This document shows, one piece after another, positions 9,711 to 18,206 of a stretch of DNA of 18,206 bases. The stretch is from Gryganskiella cystojenkinii (lineage: Eukaryota > Mortierellomycota > Mortierellomycetes > Mortierellales > Mortierellaceae). Where the stretch lies: contig JAAAIG010000783.1 of the NCBI GenBank assembly GCA_015852425.1, forward strand, positions 1 through 18,206. Direction: 5' to 3'. Position 1 is the stretch's first letter; each line of letters starts with the position of its first letter. A program made the position numbers and the translations under genes. The notes below the pieces were generated by a model that saw nothing but the letters and a program-made list of their open reading frames with translations, did not search any database and was not told the DNA's origin.

Positions 9711-9911
9711 TTATATATATTTGAGAGGGACGCGCTGATGAAGAGGCTGTCTTTTTGCCAAACAATCTTGCTCCACCTTCTCCTCGCACAACTCTGCCGC
9801 TTCTCCCGCAGAGACTACTTAACACAAAATTAAGAGGCATTAAACTCGGCTATCACACTACCCGCCAATCCACTGAAAATGACCTCTATCCGTTTCTTCG
9901 CTTTCATATGA
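9711..9911 (+). pseudogene. Orphan promoter and ten-codon start of a lost gene
   Basis: A strong TATA box, TTTATATATATTT, lies at 9710-9722. About 45 bases later a CT-rich leader (9766-9810) begins, and an ATG sits at 9879. The arrangement is the same as at the carboxypeptidase gene. The frame reads MTSIRFFAFI, like the start of a signal peptide, and then stops at TGA 9909-9911. No splice donor lies between the ATG and the stop, and no coding frame follows. The best reading is a promoter with a truncated or disrupted gene. A non-coding transcript is an alternative. Confidence 0.3.
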
Positions 9912-11729
9912 TAAACCCAGATTTGCAAACTAAGGGATAACGGACAACGGTGTAGGGTGCAATGTTCTTGACTGTCAAGGGTATGAGTAAAGTAAGCGTT
10001 CATGTCTTCGCGTTGTTTATGATTTATGGCCGCAAAGGCTTTTTTTGAAAAGATTTGATAAACAAGCTCGAGGGAGTTCGTCAGACCTTAAGAGTGTCCA
10101 CTTGCAAGGAATTTTGCGGTTAAAATAAGGGCTCTCGAGTCTGCTTACTCACCTCCTTTTTATGGCAGGTCACAGCTGCATGTACAGTACAAATGCATCT
10201 GCGGTCTTCCACATCTCTTTCGTTTATTTTCTGCAGTTGAGAAAGATTAGCCGCCATCATCATTTTGTGTGCGACGCTCGCGCATTGTGCCACATGCTCT
10301 CTTCCGCGTGCCTTTGCCTTCTTAATCTATCAGCAACCATTCTCATCATAATCCTAATACGTAGTTCACTACGATTACAAGCTGAAAAACCAAGAATAAA
10401 AGAGATAGAAACGTTGATGGAGGATTTCTTTGGGGAGTAGGCTTGTGCACTCGAACCCTGGCGTGGAAAAAAAAACTTTCACCCGATTTCCAAAAAGAGG
10501 AAACCTGTCCACTTCGGGTCTTGACATCCTTGACATTCTTGCCTGTTTTCGATTTTTGGGCTCTGCTGACAGTCTACCGACATTGGTCACAAATTCGAAA
10601 ACAGAGAGGGATGGACGGGCAAAGCTTGGGGCCAGACAATCGGCGACGACCTTGTTTATTAAGGGTGGGTGTGCGTGCAGAGAGCTTTTTTTCTTTCTTA
10701 GGGGCCAAACGGCGGCAGAAGGACGGACGCGCGTGTGTTTGTTGAGTTTGAGTGCGTGCGCATCCGACGTGGGTGGTTGGTGTCCAAAAAATGACAAAGC
10801 AATCATGTTTACTGCAGACTATCGCCACCGTCCAGCTAAATTTCCATGGCGGGGGGGTTTCAACAGTTGGAGGCAAATTACAGCTCACGCCTCTGAACAG
10901 TATCTGGAAAAACGTTGAAGAGTTGTCCGAATATCCTCTTTTTTGGAGCTTTCACACGACGGCCAGTGCCCATCTTCGACCTCGCTTTGTTTTGTCTCCT
11001 CGAGTTGATGAGAAATTTTGCACATAAACAACCATCAAAACCTTAAAATGGTTACACTCACGAACGGGCAATGAGCTTGTTCACCGTATGATTTCCTTAA
11101 CAGCCATAAGCTGTTGCATACAGCTGTAGATCAGAAGTCTAAATGCATCATTACCAAAGTCTTGTCGCTGAAGCTCGCCTGTTGGTATGTGGTATCGTCA
11201 CATCAGCTCTTGTTGCCTACAGTAGTAGTAAGGTTCCCCATCAACGATAATGGTGTCATTGGACAATTTTTTAGGCGTTATCGAATGTTACACGAAATGC
11301 TCACCCCTGACCCTGTTCTGTCCCTGCATTCCCTCCTCGTTGTGACGGAATTTACCCATTGTCCCTTGCACGCTGGTTTTTTGCTCTCAAAAATATGCGA
11401 ATGTCAGGTGCGTTTTTTTTCACTTCACTCTCACGCCAAGGCCCTTGTTGCAGTAAGGGTTCTCTCGTTCGTGTGACAAACACGCGTATGGTTACTGTGC
11501 CGCCTTCAACCAATTGTCGATTACCGTCATTCTCCATTCTCCCATGGAGTATCGAGGAGAAGAACGATCGAAAACTCGAGTCTAGACATTTTGGATTATA
11601 TGAGCTGGGGTGAGCTAATTGTTGATCAGGTGTGTGTGTGTGTGTGTGTGTGTTTGTTGGTTGTTGTCGCTCTTGTTTTCGGTTGGGTATTGCTGATGGC
11701 CTGGGAACAAACAATAGAAAAGAAAGAAG
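9912..11729. other. Long gene-poor intergenic region
   Basis: About 1.8 kb without a supportable gene. Open frames of up to 162 codons occur at 10430-10918 (plus) and 10375-10806 (minus), overlapping each other in a stretch of homopolymers and biased composition, with no recognisable motifs, signal peptides or splice structure. A (TG)11 microsatellite lies at 11631-11652. The last 100 bases belong to the carboxypeptidase promoter. Confidence 0.4.
11631..11652 (+). repeat. (TG)11 microsatellite
   Basis: Twenty-two bases of uninterrupted TG about 80 bases upstream of the carboxypeptidase TATA box. Such tracts can be polymorphic in length; any promoter role is speculative. Confidence 0.9.
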
Positions 11730-11834
11730 TATAAAAAGGTTATAACATCTTCACACCTCCTTTTTTTACCTCCTTACCTACTAGATAGTCAACCCTCTCT
11801 TCCCCTCTCCTTCGACCGTTCCCTCCCGTCCGTC
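11730..11834 (+). promoter_or_regulatory. TATA box and CT-rich leader of the carboxypeptidase gene
   Basis: TATAAAAA at 11730-11737 lies 98 to 105 bases before the ATG. From about 11753 to 11834 the sequence is strongly pyrimidine-rich (CCCTCTCTTCCCCTCTCC), the classic leader of highly expressed fungal genes. The ATG at 11835 is the first after it. Confidence 0.7.
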
Positions 11835-13502
11835 ATGTCCATCAAGTGTGTCGCGCTCATGATCGCGAGCGCCGTGGCCTTCATCGCCAAGGTCTCTGCC
11901 GTGCCTCTCTCCCAAGCCGCCACTGCTCCCACAGCGTCATCCTTTGTGATCAACACTGCGGCTCTCCCCGGTTTGGACTCTGGTCTCCAGGCTCTTCCTC
12001 AGTGGTCCGGATTGATGCCCGTCGGTGGCACGAATACGCTCTTTTTCTGGTACGTTCAGGCCGCGAACGCTTCAAGCAACAATTTGATCTTTTGGCATAA
12101 CGGTGGTCCCGGCTGTTCGTCTATGGAGGGTCTCTTTGAGGAGAACGGACCCTATCACACCGAAGATGGTGGCCAAACCTGGCAGATGAACCCTTACAGT
12201 TGGCACAACTTCGGTCATGTTGTTTACATTGATCAACCTTTCGGTACTGGTTTCTCGACCACCAAAACCTCGGTCCCTAACGAGGACACCGTCGGCACGA
12301 CCATGGTTAACTTTTACGCCTCCTTCTTTGCTGCTTTCCCTGGAATGCAGTCGAAGAACATGTATATCACGGGCGAGTCTTATGCCGGCCGTTACATCCC
12401 TTACATGGCCAAGCACGTCCAGACCTACAATGCCGCCAACCCGACCAACAAGTACAACCTGAAGGCGATCGCACTGGGCGATGCTTACATCGATACCGCG
12501 GTCAACAACAACTTTGTGTACTACATACCTTACCTCCAGCAAAACCCTTGGATCTACGGTAACAGCGCCTCGTGGCTGACCAAGGCCAAGGGTTATGCGT
12601 CCAAGGCCCAGACGACCTCAAACTGTGTCACGGCCCAAAGCGACCCCACAATCTCAAGCGCTTGCAATAGCTTGGAGAACCAGTTCTATAACAGCATGCC
12701 GGCGCCTTCAAACCCACCACTCGACGCAAGCTGCACAGATCCCTATGGTAACCCGATCTACTTTGACCCATACAAGATCGATGTTACCGACTGTAACTTT
12801 GCTCAGCAGGATTTGCTTTACGCTCAGACTTCGTGGGAATACTACCTCAACGTATGTTCGAAAATCAATGACCCTCTTTGATTTATGATCTCTTTCTCGA
12901 TCAATTTTCTGACAGTTTTTTTTGTTGCCCCTTGTCCTCGTTCGTTTTTTTTTTGATAATTTTAGCTCCCTGCTGTCCAGTCTCAGATTCACATCAAGCC
13001 TCCAGTCTCCTATAATGACTGCAACAGCATCAGCGGTGGTATTTACTCTTCGGACCCGTCAACGGTCCCCAAGTACTTTATTGGTAGCTTGATCGATGCT
13101 GGTCTCAAGGTCATCTTGTACACGGGTCTCTTGGACACCGTCGTCCCTCACACGTTGACCGAAGCTTCCATCAACTACATGACCTGGGGTGGCACCAAGG
13201 GCTTCACCAGTTCGTCCTTTGGCACCTCGGACATGACACCAATCATGACTGGCTCGACCCAGACAGGACGTTACCACACTGAGCGCAATTTGACCTATGT
13301 GATCGTGAACAATGCTGGTCACATGGTCCCCAGAGATGTAAGATGGTCTCCATTGTTTGACTCCACTCTGCTTGTGCCTGTTGTTGTTTTTACCGCTTTT
13401 TAATAACCACCTGTGCTTTTTGCTTTCTTTTTGCTTTTTCTTCTTTAATAGGACCCTGTCACCTCCTACTGGATGATGAAGAACATCATTATCTCGACCT
13501 AA
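11835..13502 (+). CDS. Secreted serine carboxypeptidase, peptidase family S10, 479 aa
   Basis: Predicted to remove C-terminal amino acids from peptides outside the cell or in the vacuole. Exons 11835-12851, 12966-13337 and 13452-13502 join in frame. The first donor is GTATGT and the second GTAAGA; both acceptors end in TAG. A signal peptide covers about residues 1-22 (cleavage after VSA). The oxyanion motif NGGPGCSS is at 89-96 and catalytic Ser182 sits in GESYAGRYIP. Asp396 in YTGLLDTVVP and His458 in NNAGHMVPRD complete the S10 triad. Length is normal for the family (about 450-550). NAS at about 78-80 is a possible N-glycosylation site. No membrane anchor is seen at the C-terminus, which argues against a KEX1-type Golgi enzyme. 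Substrate preference cannot be told from the sequence. Confidence 0.95.
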
Positions 13503-14002
13503 GTAGGGGGCGACCTCATACCCCTTCTCGTTTCTTTGCATTGATTGCAAAACGAGCCTATTTATTTTCGTATCTAGCCGCCACTTTCGTCGGCATACCC
13601 CGCTTTTTGGCTTCATTTTTGTGGCAACGATTGAGTCGTTGGACACAATAAAAAAAAAAAAATCCTCATTTAGTTATGCGCACACTCAGGCTTGAAAAGG
13701 GGAGGAGGGTCGAAAAGTGCACGATGTGGCTGCGGTGCCATAAAAAAGTTGAAACTCTTCCACGGGAACTACAGGATAGGCGTCACAGGATTCTTGGAGT
13801 GGCCCAAAGGATGTCCACTACGACCTATTAGGACCCAAAACTACTCAATTGGCCTAGGTCGAGGTCGCTCCCTTGCCGTTGGTCGTTGTCACGATCCATG
13901 ATGAAAGGAGGACAACAAGAGAGAAGTTACACCAGAGAGACAGGAATGCGAAGGCTGCGTAAATTACAAATGAGTTGGTATTAACATAGCCAAGCATGTC
14001 CT
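13503..14002. other. Convergent intergenic region with carboxypeptidase polyadenylation signal
   Basis: The 3' ends of the carboxypeptidase (plus) and the first F-box gene (minus) face each other here. AATAAA at 13647-13652 starts an A-rich run, 145 bases past the carboxypeptidase stop, and is a likely polyadenylation signal. No gene was found in the remainder; the short open frame at 13692-13901 has no recognisable content. Confidence 0.5.
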
Positions 14003-14320
14003 TTATTCCGTTTGAGCCTGTTCAGTATATTGTGGTCCTGTGAAATACTGGAGTCTTGGCCAAGTTCTCAACATCCATTGAGTACGCGGGTTCCGAACAA
14101 GATCTCCTCGGTCGTATGTAACCTCCTGCAACAGTTTGTCGGGACCGTTCTTTCCGTCTGTCGTGACTCCGGTGATCCAGGTCGAGTTGTTGTTCATGAT
14201 GTGATTGCTATTGCTGTTCCTGCTGCTGGTGTTGTTATTATTATTGCCATTGTTGTTAATGTACCTATTGTTTCTGGCGCCACTATTGTGGTCTTGATCC
14301 AGTGTTGGGGCAGAATTGCG
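14003..14320 (-). pseudogene. C-terminal tail of the F-box gene beyond an in-frame TAG
   Basis: Directly after the TAG at 14321-14323 the same frame stays open for another 105 codons to a TAA at 14003-14005. It begins with RNSAPTLDQDHNSG, passes through an Asn/Ser-rich stretch and ends with LVRNPRTQWMLRTWPRLQYF. This end aligns with LVDDPDLEWMPITWPNLQMY at the C-terminus of the neighbouring F-box gene, so the tail was part of the ancestral protein. An AATAAA overlaps the final stop (14002-14007 on the minus strand). It is either cut off by a nonsense mutation or reached by readthrough. Confidence 0.6.
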
Positions 14321-15656
14321 CTAACAAAATTCCACGTAAAAGTTTTCCAGTTCCTTTAGCGCTCCAAGCTGAGCGATCATTTTCCAGTTACGATTCGAAT
14401 CTAGGGACCAGACCATGTCAAAGACATGGAGTGTCCTGAGCCTTGTACATACCCACCGACTATCTGAGCTTGTCATTATTGGTCTTTGCCGCCCTGTCCC
14501 ACCTTGCCAAAGCTTTGGAACCTGTAAATGGCAATGGTGGTGATGAGGATGAGGATGATGCGGCTTGTGGCAGTACACCATCAATTGCAAATTCGGTATC
14601 AATAAACAACTGGTCGCATGAGAAATTGAGGAGTCTGGGCAGTGACCGTAGGATTCGTCTCTGGATACGAGGCTCTGTCGTCTTGTCGATAGTTAATGCT
14701 GTCAGTGTCCACGTCAGGTTAACCATCAAGACTTCGAAGGATTTGTCTCCAAGAGCTTGGCCTTTGAGTTTCAAGGTCGCTAGCTGAGTACAGGCCTTCA
14801 AGAGTCTTGCCAGTTCATCATCATCAAGACCCGTGAAGTAGAGTTCCAGTTTGGAGAGTGTCGGATAGGGACCAATCAAGGTTGCGTGCGGGGTCCGTTT
14901 GAGTTCAGTACCTAAATCGATCCTCATCGTGTGGAGCTGGGGCCATCGTGCTATCATTTCGAGAATATTATAGATGAACTCGAGACCTTGACCATGACAC
15001 ATGTCGAACTTGAAATACTTGAGTTTCGGGAGAGATACTGGTCGAAACAACGGACCGCCAGAGATCGTCACGGTGCAATGTTTCAAACGGAGACTCGACA
15101 GGCAGGCACACGCCTGGAGATAGGCCAGGTCCGAAAAATCAAAGAACACGCCGCTCCATACAAGCTTTCGTAGATGTGGACAGAGCTGAAGAACCTGTTC
15201 GATCGACCTGGATGCTTCAGGTCCACGAAATCCTTCCAGCTGAAGTCTTTGGATCCCAGGGTTCATGTCCAGGAGGTCCTGTAGTCCGACTCCCAGGTAC
15301 TGGAACGTCTTGCGATTAAACACCTCTAGACTCAAAATGAGCAATCTCTGGACCTTGCTGGTCCATGTTAAAAGTTCTGGGATGAATCGACATGGCAAAT
15401 AAAGGTCGAGTGCCTTAATGTGACAACCGTTCCGTTCGAGACCTAGACTAGAGGGCATCCGAGCTCGAATATTGGCCTCATAGGATGCTGAGTCGTGCTT
15501 GTCATAATTGTCGTGGAGCACAAGTCTACGATGCCTGTAGAGACAGGAAAGGAATGGTTCGCACCAAGTTTTGGTCACGCGTGAGCATCGAGAGAGACTG
15601 CGATTGTCGTTGCGGAGGTGATGGATCACCAAGTGTTGGATTTCTGGAACGTCCAT
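14321..15656 (-). CDS. F-box / leucine-rich-repeat-like protein A, probably truncated
   Basis: Reads from ATG 15656. The start MDVPEIQHLVIHHLRNDNRS, followed by LSRCSRVTKTWCEPFLSCLY, is an F-box-like motif (residues 1 to about 45), the part that binds SKP1 in SCF ubiquitin ligases. The rest consists of LRR-like segments such as QLCPHLRKLVW and CACLSSLRLKHC, expected to form a substrate-binding solenoid. Without splicing the frame ends at 14460-14462. Removing 14460-14502 (43 nt, GTGGGA...GATAG) restores homology with the paralogue next door (RWVCTRLRTLHV versus RWACKGLETLKV) and extends the frame to TAG 14321-14323, giving about 430 aa. The conserved family tail follows that stop in frame. 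It may be a pseudogene or a shortened allele. Targets are unknown. Confidence 0.65.
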
Positions 15657-16057
15657 AGGTTGTCAAGGCTGTGTGGGCATCCTCTTTTGCTATTCGGGAG
15701 ATGGGATGGGATGTGTGAACAATGTCGTGGTGTTGCTGATAAAGCGAAGAGGATGGAGAGACAAGCAATGGCAAACAAACAGAGCATTAAAATGTCTTGC
15801 CGGTCATATTGCTCTTGGTCGCCTTATTTAACTTCGTGCCTGAAAGTAGAATATCTATTTTTTATTTTGCTCTGAGATGTCGTAGTCATACATCGCAACT
15901 CAGGGTCCTCTTTCACACAGGTCCGCCAGAGGAGACCATCTTTCCGGCTCAACACAGGTGGTTGTTGGTGTTTTTTAGGATTGTCCATTCTTTGGCGATC
16001 GTTAGCAAGAGAGAGGTACAGGACGGCGAGAGAGATATCTTGTGGTTTTCTTCGTCC
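15657..16057 (-). other. Spacer between F-box genes A and B
   Basis: Contains the upstream region of gene A and the 3' flank of gene B, both on the minus strand. A minus-strand AATAAA (15861-15866) lies about 190 bases after the stop of gene B and may be its polyadenylation signal. AT-rich sequence at 15825-15870 could also serve as the core promoter of gene A. No other gene is seen. Confidence 0.4.
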
Positions 16058-17593
16058 CTAGATACTTTCGCCACGTCTATACATCTGTAGATTGGGCCAT
16101 GTTATGGGCATCCACTCCAGATCAGGGTCATCGACAAGTTGCGATCGACAAAACCGACCGTTCTTCCAATGGTTGCCTGGGTATCCAGTTGTTTCTGACT
16201 CCTCGTCTTCACGAGCAGACTCGATCATGATAGCGACCAATTTTTTGAAGACAGCGAGTTGCTCCATCACGCCTTTGTTACGTGCAGCGGTAAGGGACCA
16301 AATCAACTTCCGGACTTTCAATGTCTCGAGTCCTTTACACGCCCAGCGACCAACGGCATCGGTTGTTGTCGAGGACAATGGGGAGGTTGATGATATTAAC
16401 TCTGCCGTGGCTGTTTGTTGTTGTTTAGCCACTGCAAAGTCCGTCTCTGCATCTAGGGTCGAGAAGCTCAGGTGAATAAGCTTGGAACAGTTCGAAAGAA
16501 CTCGCTGAAGCATCCAGTATTTGAGGTTATTGCCCTTGCTGAGATCAAGGGTCGTCAAGGACCCGCACAGACTTAACAAAGCTTCCAGAGATCTCTTTCC
16601 AACCCGCTGATGAGCCAGTCTCAAGGTGTCGAGATGATGACAGTGGATCAAGAGCTCAGACAGGTTACCATCCTTAAGTTCGACATCAATATCCAGTTTT
16701 TTGAGCCTGGAGCAGTTTGCGAATGGTGACATATCATAAGTCGCAGCTTCTTCCTCCTCCTCTACCTCCTCCTCCTCCTCCTCTACCTCCTCCTCCTCCT
16801 CCTCTACCTCCTCCTCCTCCTCCTCCTCATCCCCATCATCGCTTTCGTCGTTGGTATCGTCACCAGGGCTATCTGCGGATAATTGGATGCTCCCAAGTTG
16901 GGGCCAACATCTGACGAGATCTAGAAAAAACGTAAATTTACGAGCATAACCTTCAATGCCAAGGAGACAAAGATTTGGAAAACTTGGCAATTGCAGAGGA
17001 TCTCTTCCTCCTCTGTCTCCTGAGGTCGTGATATGACAAGCGTTAAAGAACTTTAGCTCTGAGAGTTCGTGGCAGCCCTCCAAATACACCATATCGGCGA
17101 AAGAAAAGGTCGATCTGACAACATCGAGTTTTTGCAATCGGGGGCAAAGCTGAGCGATCTGACATACGGTCTTGGAACCTGAAGGACCGGAGAAGTACAT
17201 AAAGCCCAGTTCCTGGACTGTATTCCAGTTTCGATGCAACAGTGTCTTGAGACTGACTTGTCCTTGAAGGAAATTTTCCTCATGGGTTCCGACTTTACAA
17301 AAGGGGTTTAGTCTGTGGAGACGATCGACCTTGGTCGCGACCTCTAGAACGATATCCGGGTCATAGGTCTGAACATCCAGGGACAATTTGCGGATATGAT
17401 GTCCGTACCGGCGAACAACCTCGACCGAGGGCCAACGGTCCTTGTTACGGAAGGGGAATGAGGAGATATTGATGACTTTGTAGACAAGTGGGATGAACGT
17501 CTCCTGCCATAATTTCGAAACACGGCAGCAGACCACCCACTCCTGGAGGTGAAGGCAGATTGCGACCTCGTAGCGAATTTCGGCAATGTCCAT
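16058..17593 (-). CDS. F-box / leucine-rich-repeat-like protein B with acidic repeat, 511 aa
   Basis: Single exon from ATG 17593 to a stop at 16058-16060. The N-terminus MDIAEIRYEVAICLHLQEWV and then CCRVSKLWQETF is the F-box-like motif (residues 1 to about 45). LRR-like segments follow, including QLCPRLQKLDVVRSTFSFAD, which matches QLCPHLRKLVW-x-GVFFDFSD of gene A, so the two are paralogues. Residues of about 246-285 are almost only Asp and Glu, with a seven-residue repeat VEEEEEE inserted between LRR segments. The C-terminus has the family ending DLEWMPITWPNLQMY. It is presumed to be a substrate adaptor of an SCF-type ubiquitin ligase; the substrate is unknown. It is intact, in contrast to gene A. 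Confidence 0.8.
   Translation of the reverse strand: MDIAEIRYEVAICLHLQEWVVCCRVSKLWQETFIPLVYKVINISSFPFRNKDRWPSVEVVRRYGHHIRKLSLDVQTYDPDIVLEVATKVDRLHRLNPFCKVGTHEENFLQGQVSLKTLLHRNWNTVQELGFMYFSGPSGSKTVCQIAQLCPRLQKLDVVRSTFSFADMVYLEGCHELSELKFFNACHITTSGDRGGRDPLQLPSFPNLCLLGIEGYARKFTFFLDLVRCWPQLGSIQLSADSPGDDTNDESDDGDEEEEEEEVEEEEEEVEEEEEEVEEEEEAATYDMSPFANCSRLKKLDIDVELKDGNLSELLIHCHHLDTLRLAHQRVGKRSLEALLSLCGSLTTLDLSKGNNLKYWMLQRVLSNCSKLIHLSFSTLDAETDFAVAKQQQTATAELISSTSPLSSTTTDAVGRWACKGLETLKVRKLIWSLTAARNKGVMEQLAVFKKLVAIMIESAREDEESETTGYPGNHWKNGRFCRSQLVDDPDLEWMPITWPNLQMYRRGESI
16746..16830 (-). repeat. In-frame 21-base repeat encoding VEEEEEE
   Basis: On the plus strand TCTAC recurs at 16761, 16782 and 16803, exactly 21 bases apart, separated by CTC triplets. 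On the coding strand this is (GAG)n interrupted by GTA, a heptad of one Val and six Glu, three times. The tract is a triplet microsatellite nested in a minisatellite and is likely to vary in length. Confidence 0.9.
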
Positions 17594-17942
17594 GAGTGCG
17601 ATCGACTGGAGATATTAACAGAGGGAATGAAAGATTGGAGACGCAATGATATGAGGAGAGAAAAAACGCAGCAGTTACAATGTGAAAGGTGTTTGATGAG
17701 AAGAATACAAAAAGGAGCGAGGCACGGGATTTGTTGTGTGAGTGAATTTTTTTTTTGCACGGATCGCGGATTAAGGCGAAAAGAAGAAGGGTGTCCACGA
17801 AAGGAAATAACTGTGCCTCCACGACGGAAATGACGATGAATGGAGTATGCTGCTGGAAGTAAAGACAAAAGTATGGGTCATTTTTTGTTTATTACAGTAA
17901 GTGCAATGCTAAGGTTGAGAGGAGAACTGCTATCCATGAATA
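17594..17942 (-). promoter_or_regulatory. Upstream region of F-box gene B and 3' flank of gene C
   Basis: The minus strand upstream of ATG 17593 is pyrimidine-rich with T-runs (17747-17756 region), as in other promoters of this window. A minus-strand AATAAA at 17888-17893, 50 bases after the stop of the next gene, is a probable polyadenylation signal for that gene. Open frames here on either strand look like chance. Confidence 0.4.
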
Positions 17943-18206
17943 TCACTCAGGCCGTTCATATACAGACCAGCTTAGGAGCTTGAAAACAGCCAGATTTGGC
18001 CACACGTTTTGCATCCACTGTGGAACACGTTTTGTATGTCTACGGTTGCATACTATCCAAGGGAGGCCGACATTGAACAACCGAAGATCCGGCCGATCTT
18101 CCAGAGCCACCATGTCCATGATGTACAGCCTTTCAAGAGACCTGATGCTCTCAAGGGACTCGTTAAATGCCAAGTTCCGATCAGGATCTATGGATAAGAG
18201 CCAGTA
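17943..18206 (-). CDS. C-terminal part of a third F-box-type protein (partial, runs off the window)
   Basis: The minus-strand frame is open from the window edge to a stop at 17943-17945, 87 codons. It reads YWLLSIDPDRN, then LESIRSLERLYIMDMVALED, then VPQWMQNVWPNLAVFKLLS. The last block has the same layout as the endings of genes A and B (W-M-x(3)-WP-x-L), so it is a third member of the F-box cluster. The N-terminal F-box lies beyond 18206. No ATG is needed inside the window. Confidence 0.65.
   Translation of the reverse strand, partial: YWLLSIDPDRNLAFNESLESIRSLERLYIMDMVALEDRPDLRLFNVGLPWIVCNRRHTKRVPQWMQNVWPNLAVFKLLSWSVYERPE

Noticed and set aside
10375..10918. Opposing 143- and 162-codon frames
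   Set aside because: They cover the same bases, have no motifs and lie in low-complexity sequence; neither shows splice or signal-peptide features.
12072..12542. 156-codon minus-strand frame
   Set aside because: Antisense shadow of the carboxypeptidase catalytic region.
12852..12881. Carboxypeptidase ending at 12881 by reading through the donor
   Set aside because: This would lose the Asp and His of the catalytic triad, which are found after splicing at 12966-13502.
16717..16914. Proline-rich plus-strand frame
   Set aside because: Antisense of the GAG repeat in F-box gene B.

Overview
The window is nuclear DNA from a filamentous fungus. I infer an early-diverging one of the Mortierella type (Mortierellomycotina). 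Coding genes carry short GT-AG introns, TATA boxes and CT-rich leaders. The gene content also fits: a beta-propeller/TRP-like ion-channel fusion, a cluster of paralogous F-box/leucine-rich-repeat genes, small secreted proteins and a CipC-like remnant. The lineage is judged from remembered protein families, not from a database search.

Layout: (1) 3-383, the C-terminal end of a LINE-type reverse-transcriptase protein. (2) 384-1336, no recognisable gene, with a pyrimidine-rich promoter-like end. (3) 1337-7894 (+), a 12-exon gene that I assembled by splice-phase matching. It encodes about 1467 residues: an N-terminal soluble domain, a WD40-like region, a six-helix channel domain and a C-terminal coiled coil. 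Its first intron holds a 1,007-bp terminal-inverted-repeat element (1452-2458) packed with palindromes built on the motif TTATTTGACGGG. One of its other introns is GC-AG. (4) 8361-8630 (+), a decayed CipC-like gene. (5) 8781-9194 (-), a 137-aa secreted protein of unknown function. (6) 9195-11729, a long gene-poor stretch that contains an orphan promoter followed by a ten-codon reading frame. (7) 11835-13502 (+), a secreted serine carboxypeptidase (S10) with three exons and a complete catalytic triad. (8) 14003-18206 (-), three tandem F-box/LRR-type genes on the same strand. The first is interrupted by an in-frame TAG and a 43-nt intron or insertion, the second is intact with an acidic heptad repeat, and the third is cut by the window edge.

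The genes do not form a pathway. The most notable structures are the palindrome-rich transposon that sits 12 bp inside intron 1 of the channel gene, the channel fusion itself, and the signs of ongoing birth and decay in the F-box cluster.
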